From Dryomyza anilis (Eukaryota > Arthropoda > Insecta > Diptera > Dryomyzidae), in contig OX638130.1 of assembly GCA_951804985.1 (NCBI GenBank), positions 33,550,554-33,614,553 on the forward strand: DNA of 64,000 nt, given 5' to 3'. The translations under genes were made by a program, and so were the position numbers. Under the pieces are notes generated by a model. The model ran no database searches and was not told the DNA's origin. It saw nothing but the letters and a program-made list of their open reading frames with translations. Below, in pieces: positions 21,201-33,219 of the stretch (positions within the stretch are counted from its first letter, which is position 1; each line of letters opens with the position of its first letter).

Positions 21201-22982
21201 ATATTAAAAATAATTGTATAATTTATTGTTTTAGTATTGTATAAAGAAAAAATAATTTTAATAATAGAAAGAATATTGAAATAATTTGAAAAATTTTTGT
21301 TTTAAAAGAAAATTTAATTTATTGTACCTTGTGTATCAGGGTTTATTAAATAAAAAATAATTATTTATTTTTCTCGATTTTAAAAGAGTTAATAACATAT
21401 TTAAGTTAATGTGACAAAATTATTTAAAATATCTTATTATAAATGAAATGTTATTCGTTTTTAAAGGTTTCTAGTTCTTTTAGAAATAAATCCGAAGAAT
21501 CTCTTGCAGCAGTGTCCGGTACATCTATAGCCGTCCGTCCGTTTTGTGCGAGAATTGCAAGTGGGAGCTAGTCATTAGTTCAGTGTTACGACAATTAAAT
21601 AAGAATGTTTTGGAACCTTAAGCATACTTTTCAAGATTATCTCATTAAACATTTTCGACACTTTGTAGAAGGCAGATCAATTACAGTATATACCAGAGTT
21701 CGGAAAGTCACATAAATGAATACACATAATGCATAATCCGCATAAGTGAGAAAACACACATTTAATTTTACAACACACGAAATGAGTAAGTAATAGAACA
21801 AAATCCGAATTACTCTCTACTCATAAATGGATAATCATCGGAGAGTAAAAACTGTACTACTCATGAGTGCTGTCTTCAACTTATTATTTTTCTCCTCACG
21901 AGGGAGTAGCATTACGCATTTTATCTTTTCATTTTATCTTATCATACTCATAAAAGTACAACGCCAAATTGTATAAACATGGTGCTCATTTTTTGTATGT
22001 ATGCAACGAGTAAGCGATGTTGCCAGACGAGTTGCGTTGAAACTTAAAATGTTTTATTTTATAAATAATGCCCGATTTACATTGGCTGCATTCAACGATC
22101 TCAACAGTTTCGAAATTTCCGTTTATAATTATTTGAGTTAAAATTTGATTGCATGTCATCGAATGTTATCGATAACAAAACATGGACAGGTCTTATTTTA
22201 TGAATTTAATAGCACAATGGAAGAAGTTATTTAAAATCAATCCCAAATGATCCGTCTTCCGTCTATGAATTAACAGTCTCAAAAAAATACTTTTTTTTAT
22301 TTAACGCGAACATCATGATGACTTGACTTGTGAAGTCCATCATTTATGTGCACCATGATCAAGTGCGCGTTCGGAAAAAAATATTTTTAATTTAAATTTG
22401 TTTAAAATTAGTTTTAAACTTCATAACGTAATTTTTTAACTGTCAATATTTAAGAATATTTCTTTTTTTCCCCATCTTTTTATTAATTTATAAACTTTCT
22501 TTTATAAATGCACTAATGCTGAAAACCAAAACCTACGTACAACAAACATTAAACAAATTCGCAACGTTTTTCCAATTAACGCAAAATCAAAATATAAATG
22601 TTGCATTGTGCAATCTCAATACGGGATTTTTTTTTACATAATTTTTAAATGTATTTCAATAACTTTATAATCATTCCAAATAATGAATAAAAAAAAAAAG
22701 AAAATTTGATATAAATGTTAAAATAGTAAATAATATTTATATTCGCATTTTTTTTAGCCTTTTTTTAGAAATATATCAATACAGATGGTCAACACTGATC
22801 GCTGCATATACAAACAACAAATATATGCGAATATAACAAGACAGCATCCAAGCTTGTGATCTTATTATTCGAGAACTTATTTTTGTACAAGCTATACTGT
22901 GTTGCTAGCAGTGTTTTGCTGCTGATTTGCGTCTAGCTGTTGTCGTGCGATATATACAGGGTGCCACGAAAACTTCAATGTG
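21201..22982. other. No gene seen
   Basis: AT-rich. At 22800-22870 there is a phrase (GCATCCAAGCTT.TGAT) also present at about 24405 inside the nested hAT. Nothing coding is supported. Confidence 0.4.
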
Positions 22983-24514
22983 CTTTTATTGTAGAATATG
23001 TATTCGTATATGCATGGTTGAAGTATATACAGGTTAAGTCATCTTTCAAAACTCAGGCGCCATTTACTTTTTTTTGAAAACTGTTTGAAAGATTCAACAT
23101 TTGTTTGCGAAAAATTTAAAACAGAACATCAATGTTTTGTTTACAACTTCATAAAAAACATATAATATTCAAAAGTTTAAATCAAGGATTGAAACCGTAA
23201 CCGAAAACGAAACCGATATCCATTTAAAACCGTTTCATTTTTAAAACCGAAACCGTAACCGAAACCGTTATACGAAAATCAGAAATAAACCGATATCCAA
23301 AACCGATATAAACGGTTTCGGTTTTATACCGGTTTAAAACGGTTTTTAAAAAAGTATTAAAAGAAACAGAAAAACATATTTTATTTCATATAGAAGATCT
23401 TAAGTAAAATGTCATTAATTAAAATTTGGAGTTCCCAAAATAAACATTTTTGGTTGTACAAAAATTCACATGTTGTTTTTTGAGAAACGATATTTCCAAA
23501 AACAACGCTATTTGGTCTAAAATTTGTTTTTTGTTTCATTAATCAAATTAACAACAAAACACCAACAACTCCAAGCAAAATTTTTACGTTAAAAAATGAT
23601 TCAAATTTTAATAATATTGGTTTTTACTTTATTTTATTAGTAAAATATATAGGAAGAAAAAATGTAAAAAAGTTTCAAATTATTATCATCTCAGTAACTA
23701 TTTAAGGAAATACGAAAAATGAAGTGCAAGTTCGACAAGTTTAAACATTTCAAGTATAAGGCAGATATTTGTTTACATTAGTGATGATTAAAAATTTTGC
23801 ATTTTTTTGAACAAGAACAAGATCGAGATTTTGCAAAAAAAAAGAACAAGAGCAAGGGCAAGACTAAGACTGCAAGAAAAGGAAGACTCTTGCGTTCTTT
23901 TATGATTTTAATTTTTTTATTATGTTTTTAAGGTAATAATGATATACAAAATAATTCATGATATTACTAAATATTGAACAACAAGTAACAATGGAAAGCG
24001 TGCAAAATATTTATGAACGTGAACATTAATGAAGATGTGTGTTTTTTTTTTTTGTTTGTTTTTTTTTTGTTTGTGAAGCACTTTGAAGCGGTAAATAGCT
24101 TTAAAAGTGCTTCAAAAGTCGCTTCAAAAAGATAAAACAGACAAAACAATGTTTTTCTCTTTTCTTCGCTACGCTAGTTCGTACATCGATTGTGCATATG
24201 CACTGTACTATGCACATTTTTATTTTTATTTTACTTTTATATATAGTTTTTTTGTTAATTGTAAAATCATGAGGTAATAAAAATAATATATGAACATTTT
24301 ACAGTGTGATATAATTAGCTGATATATTACTTTTTGTGTTTTTCTTTTTTCACAAATCCGCTGATTCGTTTGAAAGTGCAACAACAAAAATGCGAATAAA
24401 GCAACATCCAAGCTTTTGATAGAATTTTTGGCGGGAAATTGTTTGTACCACAAAGAGAACTCGTTGTTGTTGCCAACTAGAAAGCTGTACTAGATACATA
24501 CATGTAGTGTGGTT

Positions 24515-24612
24515 CCATGCGTCTGTCCGTTGCCATGCGTTTGACTGTGTCATGCGTCTGTCCGTTGTCATGCGTCTGTCTGTTTGTCATGCGTCTGTTT
24601 GTTGCCATGCGA
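24515..24612. repeat. CATGCGTCTGTCCGTTG tandem repeat
   Basis: About five imperfect copies of a CATGCGTCTGTCCGTTGC-like unit inside the inner hAT. Confidence 0.7.
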
Positions 24613-24893
24613 TGATACAGGATAGCAACGAAGAGTTGTCGTTGTGAAAGTGTGTGTATAAGAATCGTAATCGTTATTGTTATATTCTCTTCTTTCTGTT
24701 AGTATTCGCTTTGTAGCGTTTGAGTTTGTGTTCGCAGTGTGTTCGCAAAGAAGAATGTTACTATGCAAGATATTATTTGAGTTCTATTGACATACGGATT
24801 TTTTAATCTGTGACGAAAACAGAAATATGCCTATACGAAATATTCCTTATATTTATTGTATATGTATACAATATAATGTATATCGTCGTTGTA

Positions 24894-25094
24894 GAACGAA
24901 AAGTCACCAAACACATTTTTATGAAAAACTTAATTTTCGAGTTTGTTGATTAATATTATAAAAAGTAATTGATGCATTTTTAAAGTTGAAATATCAACTA
25001 ATAGATTTACATTTTCTTATCAATTGACAGATACATAAAGAAGTTTGTAAAAAATATATAGGATTTTGAAAATGTATTTGGTGACTTATCGTTC
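24894..25094. mobile_element. 201-bp MITE nested in the inner hAT
   Basis: Inverted ends GAACGAAAAGTCACCAAACA (left) and the near-complement ending GTGACTTATCGTTC (right), about 25 bp each. AT-rich core with no gene. The target duplication is unclear. Confidence 0.65.
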
Positions 25095-26147
25095 ATTTTA
25101 TTATGGCCTTGAGATTTTAAATTGTCTCGTCAACATCACTTGATTTATACAATTATTTTTTATTAGTTAATTCTTGTTAAAATATAATTCAAATTTTTAG
25201 GTTATTGGATTTTTTTTTTTGTTAGTAAAATGTTGAAGAAATTGAAAATAAGTACAATTATTACAATTATTGTTCAAATTCTATTCGTTTTCATATAAAT
25301 ATGCAGTTTAAGATATTTGTCTTCGATCTTTTATTTAAAATTTAAAAGATTCAGATTACCATTTCTTGCCTTGCTCTTGCAAATGATCATCACTAGTTTA
25401 CATATATTGCAGTTCACAGAATTGTTGAAATTTAATTTCTTTGGCTTTTATGGATGAAAATTGTACAAAATTCTTCTTCTTTGCAATTCAGATCATATCT
25501 CAGGTGAAGTCAAAATATTGCTTTTCATTGGTTTGTGGTCACGAAATTTTAAATTAAAATTTTTTTTTTGGCGTAATCAATTAAATAATTCATATAACAC
25601 AATATTTTTACTAAAATAACAGCAAACATTGTATAAATTACGTTTCCCACTTTACCCCAGTATCATAATTTTAACATAATTTAAAATGTAAAATTATTTG
25701 AAAAATATGGAAATAAAGAAAATTTATACAAAAACCGAAATCAAAACCGAAACCGTTTCGTTATAAAAACTTAAATCCGAAAACGTAACCGAAACCGAAA
25801 CGCGGAAAAAACCGAAATCGTTATTCGTTTAGGTTTCAATCCTTGGTTTAAATTAAATTAATTTCAACATTTTGCAAACATTGAAGAATTTTCAGTGTCC
25901 AAAAGAAACCAAAGTGAATGGCAAAAGTGATATGAATGAATATTTGCAGTGAAATTTTAATAAAATCTCCAAATTTCAATGCAAAAAACCATAACCTGAA
26001 AATAAAGTTAAAAATGACAATAATTCTTGAATTTTAAAAATATTCTTCTTGACATTCTCAACATTTTGTATGTCAACTAAATGTCTAGATGGCCTAACCT
26101 GTATATACTTTAACCATGCGTATATGTATATTATATAGTACATAAAG

Positions 26148-26599
26148 ACGTCGCTGTTTTTAAAATCATGTAATATACGTATAAATTTAGCAAAAATTAA
26201 TCATGATATCCAGCAAAGAATAATAAAAATGATTTGGTATTTGTTAAATATGATTATAGCAGGGAAAATTTTTTTGGATTTTTAATTCGCTTTTATTTAT
26301 TACCCACATTTTTTGACCACCTTATTGAAAGCTCGGTAAAAATGTTATTGGTTGATATCTCATAAAATGATGCATAGACAATTTTATAACCCACATTTTA
26401 GAATGTTGCAGGTCATTTCCCATAATATGCTTGAACATTTGTTGGCATATTTGGAATTTTTATTTAAGGTTTATGTCAATCGATAGGTACTTTAAAAACA
26501 AACATTTAATGTCTTTACATAAATATTTTATCTTGTACATGAATCATCACGACAAACAAGACATTTAGAATACATAGCACAATTTACTACACCATTTAC
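26148..26599. other. No gene seen
   Basis: AT-rich DNA without supported features. Confidence 0.5.
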
Positions 26600-26860
26600 A
26601 AATGTAATTCAGAAAAGACCAATTGAATTTCAAAAGATATCAGTTTAAATTCAGAAATTCCATTTGAAATTCAAAAGGCATCAATTGATATTTAGAGATT
26701 TAGAGAAAATTTCATTTGATATTTAGAAATTTCTATTTGAAATTCAGAAAATTTCCATTTGAAATTCAAAAATTTCCATTTGAAATTCAGAAATTTCCGA
26801 TTGAAATTCAGAAATTTCCATTTGAAATTTCCATTTAAATTTCAAATGAAAATTTCTGAA
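26600..26860. repeat. AT-rich minisatellite (TTTCCATTTGAAATTCAGAA)
   Basis: About ten degenerate copies of a 20-27-bp unit with TTTGAAATTCAGAAATTTCC. The last 35 bp form a near-palindrome. A related block lies inverted at 9772-9880. Confidence 0.75.
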
Positions 26861-27540
26861 TAGCCAGAAGCATATCCTTTAAAAGATATTTCTGCATCAA
26901 CAGTTGCAAAGACTTTTGCATATCAATACATTCCTCAATTTGGAGTACCTCTTAACCTAACAGTAGACCAGGGTACTCAGTTTACATCGAGACTTTTTAG
27001 TGAATTTACGAAATTTCTAGGCGCTCACAAAATCAATAGTTCTGATTATCATCCACAAGCTAATGCAATCATCGAACGATGTCATAGACAACTGAAACTT
27101 GTATTATGACTTCAAAACACTCAGTACGATGGCCGGATGAAATTCCTTTTATTCTTCTTGGGGTACGGTACGATCTATAATCAAATGTTGTCCATATTCT
27201 AAGCCAATATCAGAAGACGAAACCCTCACAAAATTAAGAGAGCATTTTTCACATTGCAGAACCAATATTGTCCATCACACAAATTCGTAGAAGAGCTTTG
27301 AACCCAAAAGTTTAAAATCTTGTAATTTTGTATTAAAAAAATAGATATGCTAGATTGCAACAACCATTAGAAGTTCCTTATAAAATATTATCACGAAATG
27401 ATAAAACTTTTAAAATTCAATTTAGAAATTTAATAATAACTGTTTCAATAGACAATATTAAAAGAGCATACATTGTTAAAAAAGGACATACACAAAATCA
27501 AAAATTAAATCAAATAAACCAAAACGAGTTACGTTACGTG
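26861..27540 (+). pseudogene. Ty3/gypsy integrase fragment
   Basis: Integrase core from about 26870: TVAKTFAYQYIPQFGVPLNL, then DQGTQFTSRLFSEFTKFLGA with a catalytic Asp and YHPQANAIIERCHRQLKLVL with the catalytic Glu, then a stop. After frame changes the C-terminal domain appears at 27355-27540 (PLEVPYKILSRNDKTFKIQF, VSIDNIKRAYI). N-terminal zinc domain and other pol domains are absent. The C-terminal wording resembles the mdg3/blastopia group, which is a weak guess. Confidence 0.85.
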
Positions 27541-27866
27541 GAATGGCCCTCTTATTTTTTTTTTTTTTAATTAAAGCGCGACTTTTTTTAATTTCCATTC
27601 GTCCAATATTTTTTATTATTTTTTTTCCCCGTCCACTTCGTTATAATTCAAATAGCTGTCGGTTTTCGATTTTTCGTCGGTTCCAGGGGTCCAAGCGGCA
27701 AAAAAAATGTTTTCGTCACTTACCACACCCCCAACAATTTAAAAGGTCATGAGTCATGACAATTTCTTTTTTTATAAATTTCGAACGGCCCTATTAAGTA
27801 AAGTTCAGCCCGGACGGTAAAGTTAAGATCAGCCGACATATATAAATTATATCTTGTATACATTAC
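27541..27866. other. Probable intron or gypsy remnant, no exon seen
   Basis: T-rich tract followed by AT-rich DNA. For the Rbm25-like gene (minus strand) this is the start of the intron after its second coding exon. Confidence 0.4.
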
Positions 27867-28130
27867 CAACAAACACGGTAATTATAGGTCCTCTAAAGTG
27901 AGGTACAGGATCTGGTATTCGTGAATAAACTGTTGGCTGCGAGCTAATTATTGCGGTATTACGGTATGAAGATCGCGGCTGATTACCGGTTACAGGACCG
28001 ACTGCTGGAATCATCTATAAACATAAAACTTTAGTAAAGAGCTTATTCAAACAAAATTTTTATTCACATGTGGTGGTGGAATCGTTGGATTCATATATGG
28101 AGGCATCGGAGGACGTGAAGGGTATGACAT
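27867..28130 (-). CDS. Rbm25: First two coding exons of a probable RBM25 homologue
   Basis: Minus-strand host gene. Coding exon 1 is 28130-28068 (21 codons, MSYPSRPPMPPY and on). A 53-bp intron (28067-28015) has a GTGAAT donor and a TTTATAG acceptor. Exon 2 is 28014-27867 (49 codons plus one base), ending PIITVFV and donor GTAATG at 27866. The proline-rich start and the TVFVG motif match the N-terminus of RBM25, where TVFVGNI is the RNP2 strand of the RRM. RBM25 is a nuclear RNA-binding protein acting in splicing, with an RRM, an RE/RD-rich region and a PWI domain; those parts are not visible here. The next exon must start with two bases completing Gly. It was not found by eye in the 27.8 kb to the left. 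No stop or frameshift in the two exons. Confidence 0.62.
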
Positions 28131-28387
28131 TGTTTGATTTGAAAATATACCCAAATATTTAGGAATATGGTTTTATAAATCTACCATCAATTATAAGTTG
28201 TACTCTAAAATAATTAATACTTTGTAATTTAACCATATATAAAGAACACTTCATGAAGTAGACACACAGGGTTGTATTTTACATAAAAATGATGGTTTTT
28301 TTTGATACTTTTTTTTCGATACTTGCAGTGATGCATATGTAGAAAAAATATACTTTATTAATTTTTCTACGTTTATGGGAATTGGTA

Positions 28388-29303
28388 CACACAGAATAAA
28401 AAGTGTGTAAATATAACTAAAATGTTAATCAATCCATTTAATTTTTAATTGAAACTCAGCCGATGTAACTTTTAGTAGCATTGAATCCCATATTCGTAAT
28501 AATGAGAATATGTTAATTGGAGAAACATTAATTAATTTTTTTGTCATATTGATTATATTTTTTATTGGGTATTTTTAAATCATTAATTAATTAATTAGTA
28601 ACATCAATTAAAAATTTCATTCGATAGAAATTTGGATCAATTAAATATTTTGTTAAATTAAATAAAATATTTGTCGAATAGATAACATAAAATAAATATT
28701 AAATAAGTATTTATACTGTTTGATATGTTTTGTAAAATTCTTTCAACCTAACGAATGTTTTACCGAAGTCAGTTTTCACAACTTCTACAGGTGGGCCAAT
28801 TAATTAAGTCAGACATAAAATTTGATATTCGCTCTTTAATGATTCAATATGCAACAAAATGAGCATCATAAGCTGTTTGTTCAAATTCTTGACCTCAAAA
28901 ATAAATTGAGCCCTTTAATGCTTTAATAACATAACACACACTAAATAATGTAATATTCTGTTTTAAAATCGCACCATAGAAGAAAATAATGTTAGAAGAA
29001 ACTGAACGACGCCGCCGACCCACGAGACGCACAAACAAAAAACAAAATGAAATCCAGAAGAAAAAAACAGTGTTGCAATTAAAGAAAATGAATAAATCAA
29101 AAGTAACAAATAAAAGTAGTTAATACTATTAAAGATTTAGTTGTATTGAAATTATATTAAATTAATTCCTATTAATATTTTAATTAAAAAATATGTAAAT
29201 ACAATTAATTAATTAGTAAATACATTCATATTTTTAATTGGAATATGACTTTGTTTGCTATTAACATCAATTGTTATATATACGTACAATATTTTTTTCC
29301 GTG
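28388..29303. mobile_element. MITE-like element with TA flanks
   Basis: TA target at 28386-28387 and 29304-29305, ends CACACAGAATAAAA and the loose inverse TTTTTTTCCGTG. 916 bp, AT-rich, non-coding. The ends resemble the CACCCAGAAAAAA elements at 33220 and 38887. Confidence 0.45.
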
Positions 29304-31222
29304 TAATTACCCCAGCAAAACACTGCTGACCGAAACTTCAACCGAAATGCAAAGTGTTTGCTACATACAAAAAATTCCTGTGGTGATGTTAACCAAAATC
29401 TGGTCTAAACCCAACTAGATAAATTGTGCCTGAAAGATGTCTTTAAGTTATCTTTTGAATGTTATCGATGTCTGAAATTTGTGCGAAATGTTACGAGAAA
29501 GATGTCCTTTTGTAATACAAATGATTGACCGGAAGATGCCTTTTTGATTTGTCTGAATAATGTCTTAATGGTATACATAAAGATGCCTTAAAGTAAGTAT
29601 CTAAAAGAAGTCTTTGAAGCAACTGAAAGGCAACCGGATTAAGTCATCTAAAAGTGTATCAAAACGATATGCCAAAAAGCGTAAAAAAAGTTGAACAATA
29701 ACCATGCTACCCTTCTTCTTTGTTTCAAAACTAAAACAAGATATTTAAGAATTTGAATGTATTTATTGAAACGTCATAGAAAAAATTCAGCGACATCAAA
29801 CTGGAGCGCAGCTGTATCTTCAGCTGATCATAATATAATTGCGGATTCAGTGCTCAAATTTGTCGATTTAAGTTGAACTAAGTCTTGACCAGGTCAGACC
29901 ATCAACTTCTTATTTAGCTATGTTTTTGTTGTTGAAGTTGTCCTCTTGTCTCGTTGCAGTTGTGTTTCTTGTTGTAGATCTAATTTTCCAGTATCTGGTC
30001 ACTTCTGCCCACCGGTCTTCTGACGCTGAAAATCGCGCGTGTGTATATAGCTTGTTGACCACAACGACAATATGCTAAAAGATATTTTTATTTGCGTACT
30101 ATCTTCGCAGCATTGTACCACGGGTCAACAACTACATGGCCAGTTCCGATTTGTGCGACGGCAGGCAGATCTTTTGCTTAAGTTTCCCATATCCGAACGA
30201 GCGATTAGGAACTTTACCGACTTTGCCCGAGCATTTAAGCATTCTGCCGTAATGCTAATGGATGCACAGATTTTTTTTTAATTTTTCGTGTGCAAGAAAA
30301 TTGAAAATTAAATAAAATGTTGTTGTTGATTTTTTATTTTTCAGATTGAAAATTCACAACTGAAACATTTTCTTGGCATCGTTACACTGCCTACAAAACG
30401 ATACAAAAGTGACTTGTTAAACAGTCGACTTTTTGAAAACTTTTTGGTTATGCAAATAAGTTTACGGAATACTGACATCGTTTAGCTGACTAAAACAGGA
30501 TGCAAATGGGACTTGTTACAAATTCACCTTTTTGATAGCTTTTTGAGAATGCAAATAAGTGGACATTAGAAAGACATCCTTTTAGGTATCATTTCGTATA
30601 ATGTTCTACTTGGGAAATTAACAAAATTTTTGTTAAGGAGCAAAAATGTAGTGACGCTAAAAACAGTATTTTTAAGATTGCAATAGAAACCCTGACAAAA
30701 AATATAACATAAAACGCGCGTCCAAATCTAATTGCTTACCGAAATCTCTTAGTGTTTGGACTTCTGTGAATATTTAAAACAATAAACCGACCGCCCCCAC
30801 AAACCTTGAATAGGCTCCAGAATTATATTCGAGAGCTTGAAACATACAAGCTTACAAAAAATCCGTCTACCACATTTTGGATGCTGTGATCGATTTTCTA
30901 AAGTTGTCTTGACGCGCGGGCTTGATGTCTACTATATTGGTTGGATGAAATGTAACGGGATAATTAATTTAAAAATGGCTTTTTTGTTGTCCTATATGAG
31001 GATCCCCTTTCTTTTACTAATTTTGCAGGATTAAATCAATATTTAAAAGTAAAAAACTAAATGTAGGTTATTTTGATATCTAGTAGAAATTAAGGCTAAA
31101 TCTTGATTTGAAGTAAACATTGAAAACAATTTAAAATTTAGTGTTAATATTGGTTTGAAAATAAGATAATTTTCAAGTTAAGGTTAAGGTTTTTTTAAAA
31201 AGCTATGATTCTTAAATTTAGG

Positions 31223-31223
<1 letters not shown>

Positions 31224-31298
<75 letters not shown>
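31224..31298. repeat. (TA)n microsatellite
   Basis: About 37 TA units, nearly uninterrupted. Confidence 0.95.
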
Positions 31299-31305
<7 letters not shown>

Positions 31306-31392
31306 ACTTAAGTGCAATGGCATATTGGGTTTTATTGATCATTGTAGTAGTAGAAATGATCAAAGTTTCGATCATAGTTTCGGTCACATGTA

Positions 31393-32297
31393 CACTCTAA
31401 GAAATATAACATGTAAGTAGTAAGTTTGCTACATTTATCGCAGTTAATTTACTACTTTTTTTCAAATAAAAACACTAATACGTCCGTTAATATAAAGATG
31501 TGACGTGTTTTTCAGGAAATAAATGTTATTTAACACAAGTGTGCTGTTTTTAGAGTAATCACAGATTTAATACGGTAACATTACAGATTCTGCAGTGTTT
31601 TGAAAATAAACACAATGTTATCTGTGATTTTTACACACTTTACATGTAAAAATGACGTTTAGCGCACACTAAAACGTGTAACAGGGTAACGCTCTTGTCT
31701 GTGCCATTTTCAGAATATGGCATACATCGTCAAAGACTAATAAAAATTTCAAGTCAAGTTAAATATAATATGTATTTCGTAACACAAATTCGATTCTGAC
31801 GATTTTATAGTCATATCCAGTTTTTAAATATGTTTGTGCACTTAATTTCCTAATATAAAACGAGATAAAAAAGAATTCGTCAGAAAGTTAATTTTTTTAA
31901 CTAAATAAAACAAAAGGACGAATGAACAAGTAAAAAATTGTGTCAGCAGCATTTTTGACGATTTTATGACCAATTCGATTTTGTTTTACATTATAAAGTG
32001 ATAAGTTCAAAGTTTATGAATTTAATATTTAATACAAATTTAATAATTATGCATTTGCTTTATATAAAGCAAATGCATTATGTCTGTACACTTTTTTATA
32101 CGCATTATTTTAATAAATACAAAAATAGTGTGCATTTTTCTACACGCATAAAAATGTAATTTGACACTACTGAGGTGTATTTGTTTTACATATTTTACTG
32201 TGTAAATATATTTTTTACACATTCATTCGAATTTACTACATTAATAAGAGGAAACCGGTTTCCTACAATTATTATAGTAAATTTTTCTTAGAGCGTA
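31393..32297. mobile_element. MITE with CACTCTAAGAAA ends
   Basis: TA at 31391-31392 and 32298-32299. Left end CACTCTAAGAAATAT; right end on the minus strand CGCTCTAAGAAAAAT. 905 bp, non-coding, inside the 3.1-kb inverted-repeat element. Confidence 0.6.
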
Positions 32298-32477
32298 AAA
32301 TAGCGTCGAGTGAAAAATGATCAAAACTTTTGTATGCGTGTGACTTTACATCTCTGTCTTACGCACGTTAACACAGCTTTTTTTTTCCATGTGTAAGTGA
32401 GTAGCAAACATTTTGCATTTGTGTTGAACTTTCGGTCAGCAGTTTTTTGCTGGGCACTTATCCATGCAAGAATGTAT

Positions 32478-32985
32478 TATCCCAATAAGCAATCAAGAAT
32501 AATAGAATAATAAGATTACGCATTGCGCATGTATACCCTGTGAATACTCCATATTAATGACAATGTTAAAAAAACATTGGTGGATAGCAGGCTTCCGGTA
32601 GTTTCCTCAGAGGTTGCATCAACTATAGTGCTGATCGAGACATTTCTGCACATGGGCATGGGTTGGTGGCAGATAATTTAAATTTAAAATCAAAAATATA
32701 TATTTGTTATCCTGAGGGACAGCTGTTGCATTTGTGTTTAGCGCCGTTCGATGGTGGTTTCTTTGGTGTTGGCTGATTAAGTGCAGTTTTGCAAACAAGT
32801 CCATTTATCACACACAATTATTTCAAAAATTATTAAAATGTGTTGATTTCTTTGCAACAACATTCTGACACAATGAAAAAATTACAGTTGTCAAAAAACT
32901 TCTACGTAAATGCGCAGAAGATTCAAGTTTTGAACAACGTTCTGCGCAATCTTTGTTTCTATTATTCTTGATAAGCAATAAGTTT
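32478..32985. mobile_element. Short inverted-repeat element
   Basis: The left part (ATCAAGAATAATAGAA, then AGATTACGCATTGCGCA) is mirrored at 32930-32985 (TTGCGCAGAACG, TTCTATTATTCTTGAT). About 0.5 kb, non-coding. Confidence 0.5.
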
Positions 32986-33219
32986 AAGGTTCGATAACTT
33001 TGCAGAATTATTTTTTTAGAACCAGTGTGAATTTATAGTCATGATCAAGTCGAATAAATGAATGTTATTCCAACGTTGATTTTCGAAGTAAAAAAAACTT
33101 GAGACGAAATTCACTACACAAAATTACCTGGTGGCAACGCAGTGACGTAATATGTTAAATGTCAACAAGAAAATTTTCATTTTTTTTCTTCATTGTACTT
33201 TGCAAAACTTTGGTAAGTA

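Larger units (their letters stand above)
23779..25395. mobile_element. Non-autonomous hAT element (inner)
   Basis: Nested in the outer hAT. Starts TAGTGATGAT and ends ATCATCACTA, with an 8-bp target duplication GTTTACAT at 23771-23778 and 25396-25403. Subterminal CAAGAGCAAGG-like repeats occur at both ends (about 23860 and 25365). 1617 bp, no transposase seen. Confidence 0.85.
23183..25845. mobile_element. Non-autonomous hAT element (outer)
   Basis: Begins CAAGGATTGAAACC (23183) and ends with the inverse GGTTTCAATCCTTG (25845). Perfect 8-bp target duplication GTTTAAAT at 23175-23182 and 25846-25853, the hAT signature. Both ends carry clustered AACCGAAACCG motifs (23190-23345 and 25725-25820), likely subterminal transposase sites. 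2663 bp as found; about 1038 bp after removing the nested element and its duplicated target. No transposase gene. Confidence 0.88.
22983..26147. repeat. Outer inverted repeat enclosing the hAT nest
   Basis: About 60 bp at 22983-23044 (TGCATGGTTGAAGTATATAC, then AGGTTAAGTCATCT) is repeated inverted at 26087-26147 (AGATGGCCTAACCTGTATAT and on). They could be the ends of an older DNA element into which the hAT inserted. No target duplication was established. Confidence 0.55.
29311..32454. mobile_element. 3.1-kb inverted-repeat element, unclassified
   Basis: About 55-bp inverted ends: CCCAGCAAAACACTGCTGAC, then CGAAA, CTTCAAC and AAATGCAAAGTGTTTGCTAC at the left; the right end reads the same on the minus strand with about six changes. 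The interior has AGATGTCTTT-like motifs (29440-29640), a roughly 97-bp imperfect repeat (about 30410 and 30507), a TA array and a nested MITE. The frame at 30072-30281 is in a GC-richer patch but unrecognised. No transposase or target duplication was identified. Confidence 0.65.

Noticed and set aside
28989..29123. 44-codon Arg/Lys-rich open frame (MLEETERRRRPTRRTNKKQN and on)
   Set aside because: Lies within a MITE-like AT-rich element; its length is within chance and no homology was recognised.
30072..30281. 69-codon open frame in a GC-richer patch
   Set aside because: Inside the 3.1-kb inverted-repeat element; no recognised motif on either strand.
31224..31298. Possible CRISPR or satellite array
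   Set aside because: It is a simple TA microsatellite; no spacer structure, and the genome is eukaryotic.
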